Part shown: positions 17,746 through 24,502 of the stretch, in pieces
Layout: each line of letters begins with the position of its first letter
Position numbering within the stretch: position 1 is the first letter of the stretch
Source of the DNA: Deltaproteobacteria bacterium
GTDB lineage: Bacteria > Desulfobacterota > Binatia > Binatales > Binataceae
DNA: 32,412 nt
Assembly (NCBI GenBank): GCA_021817345.1
Contig: JAKAVC010000125.1
Coordinates: forward strand, 1-32,412
Direction of reading: 5' to 3'
Program-made: the position numbers and the translations under genes
Notes under the pieces: model-generated
The model's input: only the letters and a program-made list of their open reading frames with translations
Database searches by the model: none
What the model was told of the DNA's origin: nothing

Positions 17746-18609
17746 ATGATCGGCGCGATGGGATTTGCCGAACGGCTGCTCGAAGCTTCGCGAGCAAAGG
17801 ATAGTATCGCCGTGCTGGGAATAGATCCGCAGCTTGGCGGCGCGGGCGTGCCAACGGGTTACGAGCTTGCGCGCTTCTGCTGCGAAGTCGTCGAGGCGTG
17901 CGCGCCGTCGATAGTCGCGATAAAGCCGCAGTTCGCGTTCTTCGAGGCGCGCGGACTTGACGGGATGCGCGCGCTTGCCGAGGTAATCCGTTTCGCGCGC
18001 GGGCGCGGCCTTCTCACTATCGCCGACGCCAAGCGCGGCGATATCGGCTCCACATCGGCCGCTTACGCCGAGGCGATTCTCGGCACGGGCGACTTCGGAT
18101 GCGACGCGTGCACGGTCAATCCATATCTCGGCAGCGACGCGCTCGCGCCGTTTATCGCCAGGGTTCGCGACGGCCGCGGCCTGTTCGTCCTGGTCAAGAC
18201 CTCAAATCCGTCGTCGGGCGAGTTCCAGGATCTGCCCGCTCCTGACGCGCCGCTGTGGGAAGCGGTCGCGCGAAGGGTTCGCGGATGGGGTGACGATTAT
18301 ATCGGTGAATCGGGGCTGTCATCGGTCGGCGCGGTTGCAGGCGCGACCTACCCGGTCCAGGCGCGCCGGGCACGCGAGTTGATGCCGCACTCTATAATCC
18401 TTGTACCCGGTTACGGCGCGCAGGGCGCTTCGGCCCAGGATGCCGTCGCGCCGGCACGGGTGGACGGAACCGGGATCGTCGTTAACGCGAGCCGAAGCCT
18501 GATGTACGCGTATCTGAAGGAGCCCGGAGCGACGCCGGGAGATGCGGCGGCGCGGGCGGCCGAGGCGATGCGTCTTGCGCTGAATCGGGCGCTTCGCGCC
18601 AAGGACTAG
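17746..18609 (+). CDS. pyrF: orotidine 5'-phosphate decarboxylase, type 2
   Basis: Catalyses the last step of UMP synthesis. At 287 residues this is the longer type-2 form. The catalytic motif DAKRGDIGST (Lys96, Asp99) is intact, and the N-terminal LGIDPQL and the VNPYLGSDALAPF and VPGYGAQGAS stretches match the group. The ATG at 17746 is touched by a GGGATGGG; an in-frame ATG at 17758 is an alternative start. It stands alone on the plus strand without other pyrimidine genes, which is common. Confidence 0.95.
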   Translation: MIGAMGFAERLLEASRAKDSIAVLGIDPQLGGAGVPTGYELARFCCEVVEACAPSIVAIKPQFAFFEARGLDGMRALAEVIRFARGRGLLTIADAKRGDIGSTSAAYAEAILGTGDFGCDACTVNPYLGSDALAPFIARVRDGRGLFVLVKTSNPSSGEFQDLPAPDAPLWEAVARRVRGWGDDYIGESGLSSVGAVAGATYPVQARRARELMPHSIILVPGYGAQGASAQDAVAPARVDGTGIVVNASRSLMYAYLKEPGATPGDAAARAAEAMRLALNRALRAKD

Positions 18610-18645
18610 TTCGGCGTCCCATTAATAATTTTACAGCGGACGCCA

Positions 18646-18743
18646 GTGGCATTAGATTCTTCGCTTCGGCAGCCTTCGCTCAGAATGACCAACAGCGGTG
18701 CGCGCGCCTGTCATTCTGAGCGAAGCGAAGAATCTCATGCCAC
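18646..18743. repeat. long imperfect inverted repeat (CATTCTGAGCGAAGCGAAGA type)
   Basis: The arms 18646-18689 and 18710-18743 are reverse complements except that the left arm carries an extra run of about 9 bases (GCAGCCTTC-like duplication) and one mismatch; the loop is about 20 bases. The core TCATTCTGAGCGAAGCGAAG belongs to a short palindromic repeat seen many times in diverse bacterial genomes, and it looks like a MITE- or REP-type element. It lies between pyrF and the end of the flavin oxidoreductase gene, with no coding capacity. Confidence 0.8.
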
Positions 18744-18787
18744 CGAACGACATCCCATAAACTTATTGCGGGAGACCACACTAGTGT

Positions 18788-18822
18788 GTTGCCGCCGCCG
18801 CGAACAACCGCGCGGCGGCAAC
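18788..18822 (-). terminator. strong hairpin after the LLM oxidoreductase stop
   Basis: GTTGCCGCCG (18788-18797) pairs with CGGCGGCAAC (18813-18822), and the stem can extend by CGCG/CGCG around AACAAC with one bulged base. It stands 14 bases after the minus-strand stop at 18837, so it is well placed as a terminator, though it lacks a T-run. A 12-base perfect palindrome CACACTAGTGTG (18777-18788) abuts it. Confidence 0.5.
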
Positions 18823-18836
18823 TTGCGATCCGTTCT

Positions 18837-19922
18837 TCAGGCGGCCTCGGACTGAACGCCGTTGAGCTTCTTCACTTCGGGCATCACTTCTTTGGCGAAG
18901 AGCCTGAGACTGCGCTCGGCATCCTCGATTGGCATGCCGGCGTAGCTGAACACACCGACAAAATGGTCGGCGTTCACGCGGCGGCGGATGCTGTCGATCT
19001 TGCTCAGGCACATCTCGGGCGTGCCCCACACCTGCAGATTGAGGAAGTAGTCGATCGCCGCGTCCGCACCGTGGCCCTGGAGCGTTTTGGCCATCTGCTC
19101 GTAATACTCGTAGCCCTTGGCCTTGCCGAAGTGATCGGCCGCCATCTCGTAATGGCGCAGCGCCGTCGCCCAGTAACCGCCGATATACTTCACCGCCATC
19201 TCTCGCGCGCGCTCCGGGTTCTCGTCGCAGAACGTCCATCCCGCGGCGATTGTCGGAGGCGGATCGCCGCCGTTCACTTGCCGGTAGATGGCGCGGTACT
19301 CGCCGAGTTCCTGCGCGACCGCCTCCCACGGCTTTTGCGGGATGATGAGAATTCCGATGCCGAGCCGGGCCATGATGCGCGACGACTCGGGCGACACGGC
19401 GGCGGCGTAGGTGCGCCCCTTGAACGACTTGAAGGGCTTGGGCCGGATGTCGCGCCGCGGCTGCTTGAGGTACTTGCCGTCGAACTCGCAGTAGCCCTTT
19501 TCGAGCCCCTCGATGATCATCTGCGCGTATTCGACGAAACGCTCGCGCGACTCGCTGAGCGGAACCCGGAAACCCTCGAACTCGATTCGGGCAAGTCCGC
19601 GCCCGAGCCCGAGGATCATGCGGCCGTTGGACTGATGATCGACCACCGAAACCTGCTCGGCGACGCGAATCGGATCGTGCCACGGCAGCACCACGACCAT
19701 CGAGCCGAGCTGGATGTGTTTGGTGCGGCCCGCGTAGTACGAAAGAAACTGCAGCACGTCGGGGCACATCGTGTAGTCGTCGAAGTGATGCTCGACGCTC
19801 CAGATCGAGTCGAACCCGAGCGGCTCATAAAGATCGCCGAGCCTGAGGTCGTCCTTGTAAACGTCGTAGTCCGAGCGCTGGTTGAGCGGATTCTGGAATA
19901 TTACGGCTCCGCCGACTTTCAT
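18837..19922 (-). CDS. LLM class flavin-dependent oxidoreductase (luciferase-like)
   Basis: A 361-residue member of the bacterial luciferase-like superfamily, TIM-barrel monooxygenases or reductases using FMN or F420. Recognisable stretches are the N-terminal VGGAVIFQNPLNQRSDY, GFDSIWSVEHHFDDYTM with the conserved Glu-His-His, ASVVVLPWHDPIRVAEQVS-like and GLGRGLARIEFEGF, all typical of this group. Whether it uses FMN or F420 cannot be read off. The ATG is preceded by AAGGAG at a 6-base distance. It follows a hotdog-type gene by 159 bases in the same direction. The substrate is unknown; related enzymes act on long-chain aldehydes, alkanes, sulfonates and xenobiotics. Confidence 0.9.
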   Translation of the reverse strand: MKVGGAVIFQNPLNQRSDYDVYKDDLRLGDLYEPLGFDSIWSVEHHFDDYTMCPDVLQFLSYYAGRTKHIQLGSMVVVLPWHDPIRVAEQVSVVDHQSNGRMILGLGRGLARIEFEGFRVPLSESRERFVEYAQMIIEGLEKGYCEFDGKYLKQPRRDIRPKPFKSFKGRTYAAAVSPESSRIMARLGIGILIIPQKPWEAVAQELGEYRAIYRQVNGGDPPPTIAAGWTFCDENPERAREMAVKYIGGYWATALRHYEMAADHFGKAKGYEYYEQMAKTLQGHGADAAIDYFLNLQVWGTPEMCLSKIDSIRRRVNADHFVGVFSYAGMPIEDAERSLRLFAKEVMPEVKKLNGVQSEAA

Positions 19923-20081
19923 AAGAGGCTCCTTCTTCGGCCCTGGTTGCGGCCTGGTTTCCTGTGTCAGTTCGGTTGGACGCGGCCAACCGCGATGCGA
20001 CGCCGGCGCCGTCCCCGCGCCCGGCTGGCATCGAGCCTATCGTGAATCAGGGTCCGGGAAAAAGCACCCCTGACCGCGGAT

Positions 20082-20942
20082 TCATTCCCCGTGCTGGCTC
20101 ATCGTCAACTCTATTGCGACCGCGGGCGGTCCGTCGGGCGAATCGCCCTCCTTGAAGAACACGCCGGCGAGTGTCAGCGGAGCCTCGCTCCGAAACCATA
20201 CGGCGCGCCGATACGCCTCGCCGCGAAAGCACGGCTTGCGGTACACGATACGCGCTCGCGAGGCGAACAGCCGCCCGAGCTCGTGACCCGAAGCGTGCAG
20301 CAGGTCGGCCACGTATTCCTCCATCACGCGCAGATACGCCATCCCGTTGACGTGACGATTCGGATCGGTCTGCCCGTAATGCCACACATGAACCTGCGAC
20401 TCGGCAAAATCCGGCTTGCGCGACAGATCCACCAGGGATTCGATTCCGGGCACGTCGGTAACACGGCTTGGATACGGGCCAAGTCCGAGTTCGGGCGGCA
20501 GCACGGTAACCCGTCGGCGCGCGGGCTCCGGATCGTAGCGCGTGAACACGTTGAGCATCCGGGCGCGTCCGAGGACCGTGCCGCCAAGGTCGAGCACGGT
20601 ATGGAGTCCGTCGCGCACCAGATGACGCACCGCACCGGAAGCGTCCAGCGAGCGCGCGAGCCATGATTCGCCGCGGATCTCGACCTTTGCGGACGGATCG
20701 CACGGCGCGTCGGTCGTTTCCACCTCGACATAGACGAGCGGCGTGAAGATTCCCGCCATGTTCGTGAAGTCGTGCGTACCGGCGAGAATCTTTTGCCATC
20801 GCTCGAAATGCGAGCGCCCGGTGTATTCGGAAATCGAAGAGAGCCGGATGCTCCGGTTCTCGGTCAGGGTCGGGAAGCGTATCGCCTCCCGCATGCGTGT
20901 TCGCACCACGCGGTCAGCTAGGTTCAAGAGGCGTCTGGCCAT
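20082..20942 (-). CDS. double-hotdog thioesterase-like protein
   Basis: A 286-residue cytoplasmic protein with two hotdog folds in tandem. The second contains the thioesterase-type signature DPNRHVNGMAYLRVMEEYV (about residues 193-211), with the Asn-Arg-His-Val-Asn pattern of acyl-ACP/acyl-CoA thioesterases. The first (about 20-150) resembles the N-terminal domain of FAT-type acyl-ACP thioesterases. The likely reaction is hydrolysis of an acyl-thioester. The C-terminus ends AIELTMSQHGE. It stands upstream of the LLM oxidoreductase in the same direction. A promoter-like pair lies 10 bases before the ATG, so the mRNA may start almost at the codon. Confidence 0.75.
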   Translation of the reverse strand: MARRLLNLADRVVRTRMREAIRFPTLTENRSIRLSSISEYTGRSHFERWQKILAGTHDFTNMAGIFTPLVYVEVETTDAPCDPSAKVEIRGESWLARSLDASGAVRHLVRDGLHTVLDLGGTVLGRARMLNVFTRYDPEPARRRVTVLPPELGLGPYPSRVTDVPGIESLVDLSRKPDFAESQVHVWHYGQTDPNRHVNGMAYLRVMEEYVADLLHASGHELGRLFASRARIVYRKPCFRGEAYRRAVWFRSEAPLTLAGVFFKEGDSPDGPPAVAIELTMSQHGE

Positions 20943-21288
20943 GGCAAAAGCTATTATTTCCCTCCTATCCGACTCAACAAGGTAATGAGCATCCTATTCG
21001 CAAACTGATGCACGGAGGTTTCAGCCGGGGTGACCGCGGGCCGTTGGGAAAAAGAAAACGGATAACCGCGACGCCGAGATCCGCTTCGGCCCGGTGCCGC
21101 TCGCGATCATCAATCGAACGACGCTCAGGCTGAAAAGGACTCCACACGGAGGCAAGGATGGCGGCCCTCCTTGCGCTCCACCTCGGAACGGCCGGGAGAA
21201 GCGCCGCCTATGTTGCTGCGGTTTAAACTGTCACCGATCTCCGCGGTCGCACAAGGCCGGGCCATCCAGCCGTTCCCGTTTTCAGCAG
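20943..21288. other. intergenic region between leuA and thioesterase-like gene
   Basis: Both neighbours are on the minus strand. I see no gene, riboswitch or clear terminator in these 346 bases, only the promoter-like pair near 20953-20980. Short frames here have no recognisable product. Confidence 0.5.
20953..20980 (-). promoter_or_regulatory. candidate promoter for the thioesterase-like gene
   Basis: On the minus strand TTGTTG (20980-20975) and AATAAT (20958-20953) are separated by 16 bases. The -10 matches the consensus at five of six positions and ends 10 bases before the ATG, implying a transcript with a leader of only a few bases. Confidence 0.5.
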
Positions 21289-22860
21289 TTACGGTCCGCC
21301 GTCAACCCGCTCGCTCGCGATCGCCTGGCGCGACCTAAGCCGGTTCAGCGCATTGACCATCGCGAGCGCGCTCGCCATCACGACGTCGCTGTGCGCGCCC
21401 TGGCCCGCGACCGTCATCCCGTCGTTGCGCACCAGGCAGCTCACTTCGCCAAGCGCGTCAGTGCCGCCGGTTATCGACTTGACCGAGTAGCGCTCGAGCG
21501 TCGGGTTGATGCCCGCGGCCTTGTAGATGGCCTTGAAGCAGGCGTCGACCATGCCATCTCCGTCCGAGTCCGCCGTATGCTCGGTGCCCTCGACGCGAAG
21601 GGTTACCTCGGCGCGCGGCGTCTCGCGGGTCGAGGCGGTGACTTTCACATCCACCAGTTCCATCGCGTCGGCGGTGCGGCGAGCCTCTTCGTTGACCAGC
21701 GCCAGGATGTCGTCGTCGTAAACGACCTTTTTCTTGTCGCATAGCGACTTGAACTCGCCGAACGCGCGCTCGACGTCCACGCCCTCGAGCGTGACACCCA
21801 ACTCCTTAAGCCGGTTGACGAAGGCGTGGCGGCCGGAATGTTTTCCGAGCACCAGCTTGTTCGAGGGAATCCCGATATCCTCGGGCTTCATGATCTCGTA
21901 GGTGAGCTTGTGCTTGAGCACGCCGTCCTGATGGATTCCGGCCTCGTGCGCAAACGCGTTCTCGCCCACAATCGGCTTGTTGGGCGGCACCGGCCATCCG
22001 ATTACCTGCGCGAGCAGGCGCGAGGCCGGATAAATCTGGCGCGTGTCGACACGCGACTCGACGCCCATCAGGTCGCGGCGGGTCTTGAGCGCCATCACGA
22101 CCTCTTCCATCGAGGTGTTGCCCGCGCGTTCGCCGATTCCGTTGATCGCGCACTCGACCTGGCGCGCGCCGTTTCGTATCGCGGCCAGCGAATTGGCGAC
22201 CGCAAGGCCGAGATCGTTATGGCAGTGCGCGCTCCAGATGACGTTCTCGGCGCCGGGCACGTGCTCGCGCATGTACGCGAACATCCGGCCCAGTTCCTCG
22301 GGAATCGCGTGTCCGGTCGTGTCGGGCAGATTGATGATGCGCGCGCCCGCGCGAATCACCTCGGTAACGACTTTGACCATGAAGTCCCAGTCGCTGCGCG
22401 AGGCGTCTTCGCAAGAGAACTCGATATAGTCGAGATGCTCCTTGGCGCGGGCGACGGCCCAGGTCGCCGCGTCGAGCACGTCCTCGCGCGTCATGTTGAG
22501 CTTGTACTTGAGATGGATGTCGGAGGTCGCGATGAAGATATGGATGCCGGGGTTTTTGGCCCCATCGACGGCCTTCAGCGCCTGATCGATGTCCTCGGCG
22601 CGGGTGCGCGAAAGGCTCAGAACAACCGGATTCGTGACCGCCTCGGCCACGCGGCGCACCGAATCGAAATCCCCGGGCGAGGAAGCGGCGAAGCCGGCCT
22701 CGATAACATCCACGTTGAGCCGATCGAGCTGGCGCGCGATCGCGATTTTCTCCTCGACGTTCATCGTGCAGCCGGGCGACTGCTCGCCGTCGCGCAGCGT
22801 GGTATCGAAGATACGTACGTGGTCGTCGGTGCCTTGCGAGTCGGGGTTTACGATGGCCAT
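21289..22860 (-). CDS. leuA: 2-isopropylmalate synthase
   Basis: Condenses acetyl-CoA with 2-oxoisovalerate, the committed step of leucine synthesis. The catalytic domain opens with IFDTTLRDGEQSPGCTMN (metal-binding Asp in the RDGEQ motif), carries the HCHNDLG motif for the second metal site, and continues with NAFAHEAGIHQDGVLKH, the pattern of 2-isopropylmalate synthases rather than homocitrate synthases. The C-terminal third is the allosteric leucine-binding domain (about residues 400-510), so end-product inhibition is expected. The frame allows an ATG at 22866, but the GGGAGG site lies 7 bases before the ATG at 22860 and only 1 base before the other, so 22860 is chosen (523 residues). Expression is probably controlled by the attenuator upstream. 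Confidence 0.96.
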   Translation of the reverse strand: MAIVNPDSQGTDDHVRIFDTTLRDGEQSPGCTMNVEEKIAIARQLDRLNVDVIEAGFAASSPGDFDSVRRVAEAVTNPVVLSLSRTRAEDIDQALKAVDGAKNPGIHIFIATSDIHLKYKLNMTREDVLDAATWAVARAKEHLDYIEFSCEDASRSDWDFMVKVVTEVIRAGARIINLPDTTGHAIPEELGRMFAYMREHVPGAENVIWSAHCHNDLGLAVANSLAAIRNGARQVECAINGIGERAGNTSMEEVVMALKTRRDLMGVESRVDTRQIYPASRLLAQVIGWPVPPNKPIVGENAFAHEAGIHQDGVLKHKLTYEIMKPEDIGIPSNKLVLGKHSGRHAFVNRLKELGVTLEGVDVERAFGEFKSLCDKKKVVYDDDILALVNEEARRTADAMELVDVKVTASTRETPRAEVTLRVEGTEHTADSDGDGMVDACFKAIYKAAGINPTLERYSVKSITGGTDALGEVSCLVRNDGMTVAGQGAHSDVVMASALAMVNALNRLRSRQAIASERVDGGP

Positions 22861-22867
22861 GACCATG

Positions 22868-22873
22868 CCTCCC
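22868..22873 (-). promoter_or_regulatory. GGGAGG ribosome binding site deciding the leuA start
   Basis: On the minus strand GGGAGG lies 7 bases before the ATG at 22860 and 1 base before the ATG at 22866, which favours the former. Confidence 0.75.
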
Positions 22874-22922
22874 TATAATTCTTCTTCCCCGATCCACGAC
22901 GATGGGCCGTCGAGCCGCCCGA

Positions 22923-22973
22923 TAGAAAAAGAAAACGCCCCGAGCGGTTTCGATGGGCCCACCGCTCGGGGCG
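22923..22973 (-). terminator. leuA attenuator terminator
   Basis: On the minus strand a perfect 13-bp stem (arms 22973-22961 and 22948-22936) closes a 12-base loop and is followed at once by a T-rich run (GTTTTCTTTTTC, 22935-22924). This is a classic intrinsic terminator placed about 60 bases before the leuA start, between the leader peptide gene and leuA, so it must be conditional for leuA to be expressed. Confidence 0.93.
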
Positions 22974-23019
22974 TCGGTCTCGGATTTTAGCTCGTCAGGC
23001 CTGTTCCAAGACGCGCCCG
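22967..23019 (-). promoter_or_regulatory. candidate antiterminator of the leucine attenuator
   Basis: The transcript segment CGGGCGCGTC (23019-23010, in codons 20-23 of the leader peptide) can pair with GACGCCCCG (22975-22967), nine pairs with one bulged C. The second segment includes seven bases of the terminator's 5' arm, so the two structures exclude each other. A ribosome stalled at leucine codons 9-13 would leave the first segment free; one reaching the stop codon would cover it. A smaller hairpin (23040-23025, GGCCCTT/AAGGGCC) may act as the pause structure. Confidence 0.7.
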
Positions 23020-23078
23020 GCGTGGGCCCTTCTAAGGGCCAGGCTAAGCAGCAGTCCGAGATGCAGGTTCCTGAACAT
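22995..23078 (-). CDS. leuL: leucine-rich leader peptide of leuA
   Basis: A 27-residue peptide reading MFRNLHLGLLLSLALRRAHA and then GRVLEQA before TGA. Seven of residues 5-15 are leucine (CTG, CTC, CTG, CTG, CTT, CTG, CTT), with an eighth at residue 24. It is too short for routine gene callers. Its place between a strong promoter and an intrinsic terminator, with leuA immediately downstream, identifies it as an attenuation leader: scarce charged tRNA-Leu stalls the ribosome and allows read-through. The ATG lacks a Shine-Dalgarno and lies about 5 bases after the predicted transcription start, so it is probably translated as a leaderless message. Confidence 0.88.
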   Translation of the reverse strand: MFRNLHLGLLLSLALRRAHAGRVLEQA

Positions 23079-23089
23079 CTTGCTTGGCG

Positions 23090-23118
23090 AATTTATCCGC
23101 CACGGCTACCGCAGTCAA
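23090..23118 (-). promoter_or_regulatory. promoter of the leuL-leuA transcript
   Basis: On the minus strand TTGACT (23118-23113) and TAAATT (23095-23090) are separated by exactly 17 bases, a near-consensus sigma70-type promoter in GC-rich DNA. Transcription would begin near 23083, about five bases before the leader-peptide ATG. Confidence 0.75.
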
Positions 23119-23144
23119 GCAAGGGGCGCGGCAGCCGCTCACGC

Positions 23145-23168
23145 AATTTTTCGGCGAATCGAAAAATT
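23145..23168. other. 9-bp inverted repeat upstream of the leu promoter
   Basis: AATTTTTCG (23145-23153) and CGAAAAATT (23160-23168) form a perfect inverted repeat around GCGAAT, about 27 bases upstream of the -35 element. The AT-richness and position suggest an operator or UP-like element of the leu promoter, or a site for the divergent SOD-like gene. It could also be a weak bidirectional terminator. Confidence 0.4.
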
Positions 23169-23329
23169 CGCGGCTTGGAGCATTTGGCTGGATCCCAATA
23201 TTGCCGGGCGATTCGATCGGCTTGTCCGCACCCTGTATCTTTCTCCCAGGCAATGGGCCTGATGGCGGAGCAGCGTCGAGCGCCGCTGCCTCGACGGCAT
23301 GCTTGGCGACAGGAATACGGCGCGTCGAA

Positions 23330-24115
23330 ATGAAAAGCCCCGGATCATATATCGAAATCGCTGCATCTCCGATTACACGGCTTGCCGTCGAGCGCCGCGG
23401 ACTGTTCCGTCTCGCCGCCTGGGCAGGGTACGCGGCGCTGGTCGGCGCGTTTGCTTCAAGCGCGCGCGCAGAGGCGCCGCCCAAGGAAACCGGGCTCTCC
23501 TTCGAGGGCCTTCTGCACGGAAAAGCGGGCTTCCAGCCGAGAAAACCCGCGCCGTTTCCGATCGCCGAGATTCCCGGATTTCTAAGCAAGGGGCAGCTTG
23601 CGCGGAATTACGCCGTCTATCGCGAGGCGTTTGACCGGCTGCTCGCATCCACCCGCGCGCTTTCGTCCGCGCCGCGCGACGCCGCACACGCCGCCCAGTA
23701 CGCGTCGCTCAGAAAGCGGCAGGTCGAAGCGGGCAACTCGGTGTTGCTTCATGAATTCTATTTCCGAAATCTGTCGGCGCGTGCGATCCGGCCGTCCGCA
23801 TACGTGCTCGCGAATATGACCGAGCATATGGGCACTGTCGCAAGCTGGCGCGAGGACTTCGCCGCGTGCGCGCGAGTCGCCGGGGCGTGGAGCGTGCTTG
23901 CCTACGATCCGTACGACGACCGATGGCATAATGTTCCGCTTGGCGAGACCGACGCGGGCGGATGGGTCGGTGGAAATCCGCTGGTCGTTTGCGACGTCGC
24001 CGAGCATGCATGGTCGGTCGATTACAAGGATCGCGAGACCTATATAGAGCGTTTCCTCGATCATATCGACTGGAACGCCGTCGCCGCGCGTTACCATGCG
24101 GTGGATCGCCATTAA
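23330..24115 (+). CDS. Tat-exported Fe/Mn superoxide dismutase-like protein
   Basis: A 261-residue protein whose C-terminal half matches the Fe/Mn-SOD family: WSVLAYDPYDDRWHNV, then DVAEHAWSVDYKDRETYIERFLDHIDW. Asp222 and His226 of DVAEH and His141 of LLHEFYF fit three of the four metal ligands. The first ligand, normally His in the N-terminal helix, is Asn93 in ARNYAVYREAF, so the metal site looks incomplete. The N-terminus has ERRGLFRLAAWAGYAAL and a cleavable ASSARAEA site, a twin-arginine-like signal, so it acts outside the cytoplasm. The frame is open upstream to 23084, but that part overlaps the leu leader region; ATG 23330 starts directly before the signal peptide. Activity may be altered or lost. 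Confidence 0.8.
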   Translation: MKSPGSYIEIAASPITRLAVERRGLFRLAAWAGYAALVGAFASSARAEAPPKETGLSFEGLLHGKAGFQPRKPAPFPIAEIPGFLSKGQLARNYAVYREAFDRLLASTRALSSAPRDAAHAAQYASLRKRQVEAGNSVLLHEFYFRNLSARAIRPSAYVLANMTEHMGTVASWREDFAACARVAGAWSVLAYDPYDDRWHNVPLGETDAGGWVGGNPLVVCDVAEHAWSVDYKDRETYIERFLDHIDWNAVAARYHAVDRH

Positions 24116-24192
24116 CAGGCCGCGTTTGCGCCGCGCGCCGGCTTGCGCGCGCGTCTGAGGGCCGCTAGGAAATCGAGTGGAGCTGTCCAGCG

Positions 24193-24462
24193 ATGACCAA
24201 GGCGGAATTGATCGAATCGGTGGCGCGCACCGTTCACCAGCCAAAGAAAACTGTTGCCCAAACGATAGAGGCCACCTTCCAGCAGATAGCCAAGTCGATC
24301 CGCAAGGAGAAACGCTTCTGGGTCCCCGGCTTCGGAACTTTCTCGGTGCGCCGGCGCCGCGCACGGGCTGGATTCAACCCGCGCACCAACACCAAAATGA
24401 CCATCCCGTCCGCGCGCACGGTTGGCTTTCGCCCGTCGCCGGGACTGAAGAAGGGTCTCTGA
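24193..24462 (+). CDS. HU/IHF family DNA-binding protein
   Basis: An 89-residue histone-like protein that bends DNA in the nucleoid. It begins with the usual MTKAELIESVA helix, has the helix-turn VHQPKKTVAQTIEATF, and the DNA-binding arm PGFGTFSVRRRRARAGFNPRTNTKMTI, with the intercalating proline in the NPRT segment. It ends in VGFRPSPGLKKGL. The length is standard. The arm is unusually arginine-rich. It stands alone between the SOD-like gene and a membrane protein in the same direction. Confidence 0.95.
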   Translation: MTKAELIESVARTVHQPKKTVAQTIEATFQQIAKSIRKEKRFWVPGFGTFSVRRRRARAGFNPRTNTKMTIPSARTVGFRPSPGLKKGL

Positions 24463-24502
24463 GAACCTCGCCCGGCCTGCCGGGTTTCATGCCTGCGATC
24501 AC

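Noticed and set aside
20943-21288. Riboswitch in the leuA-thioesterase gap
   Set aside because: I looked for c-di-GMP, SAM, cobalamin, glycine and TPP consensus patterns and saw none.
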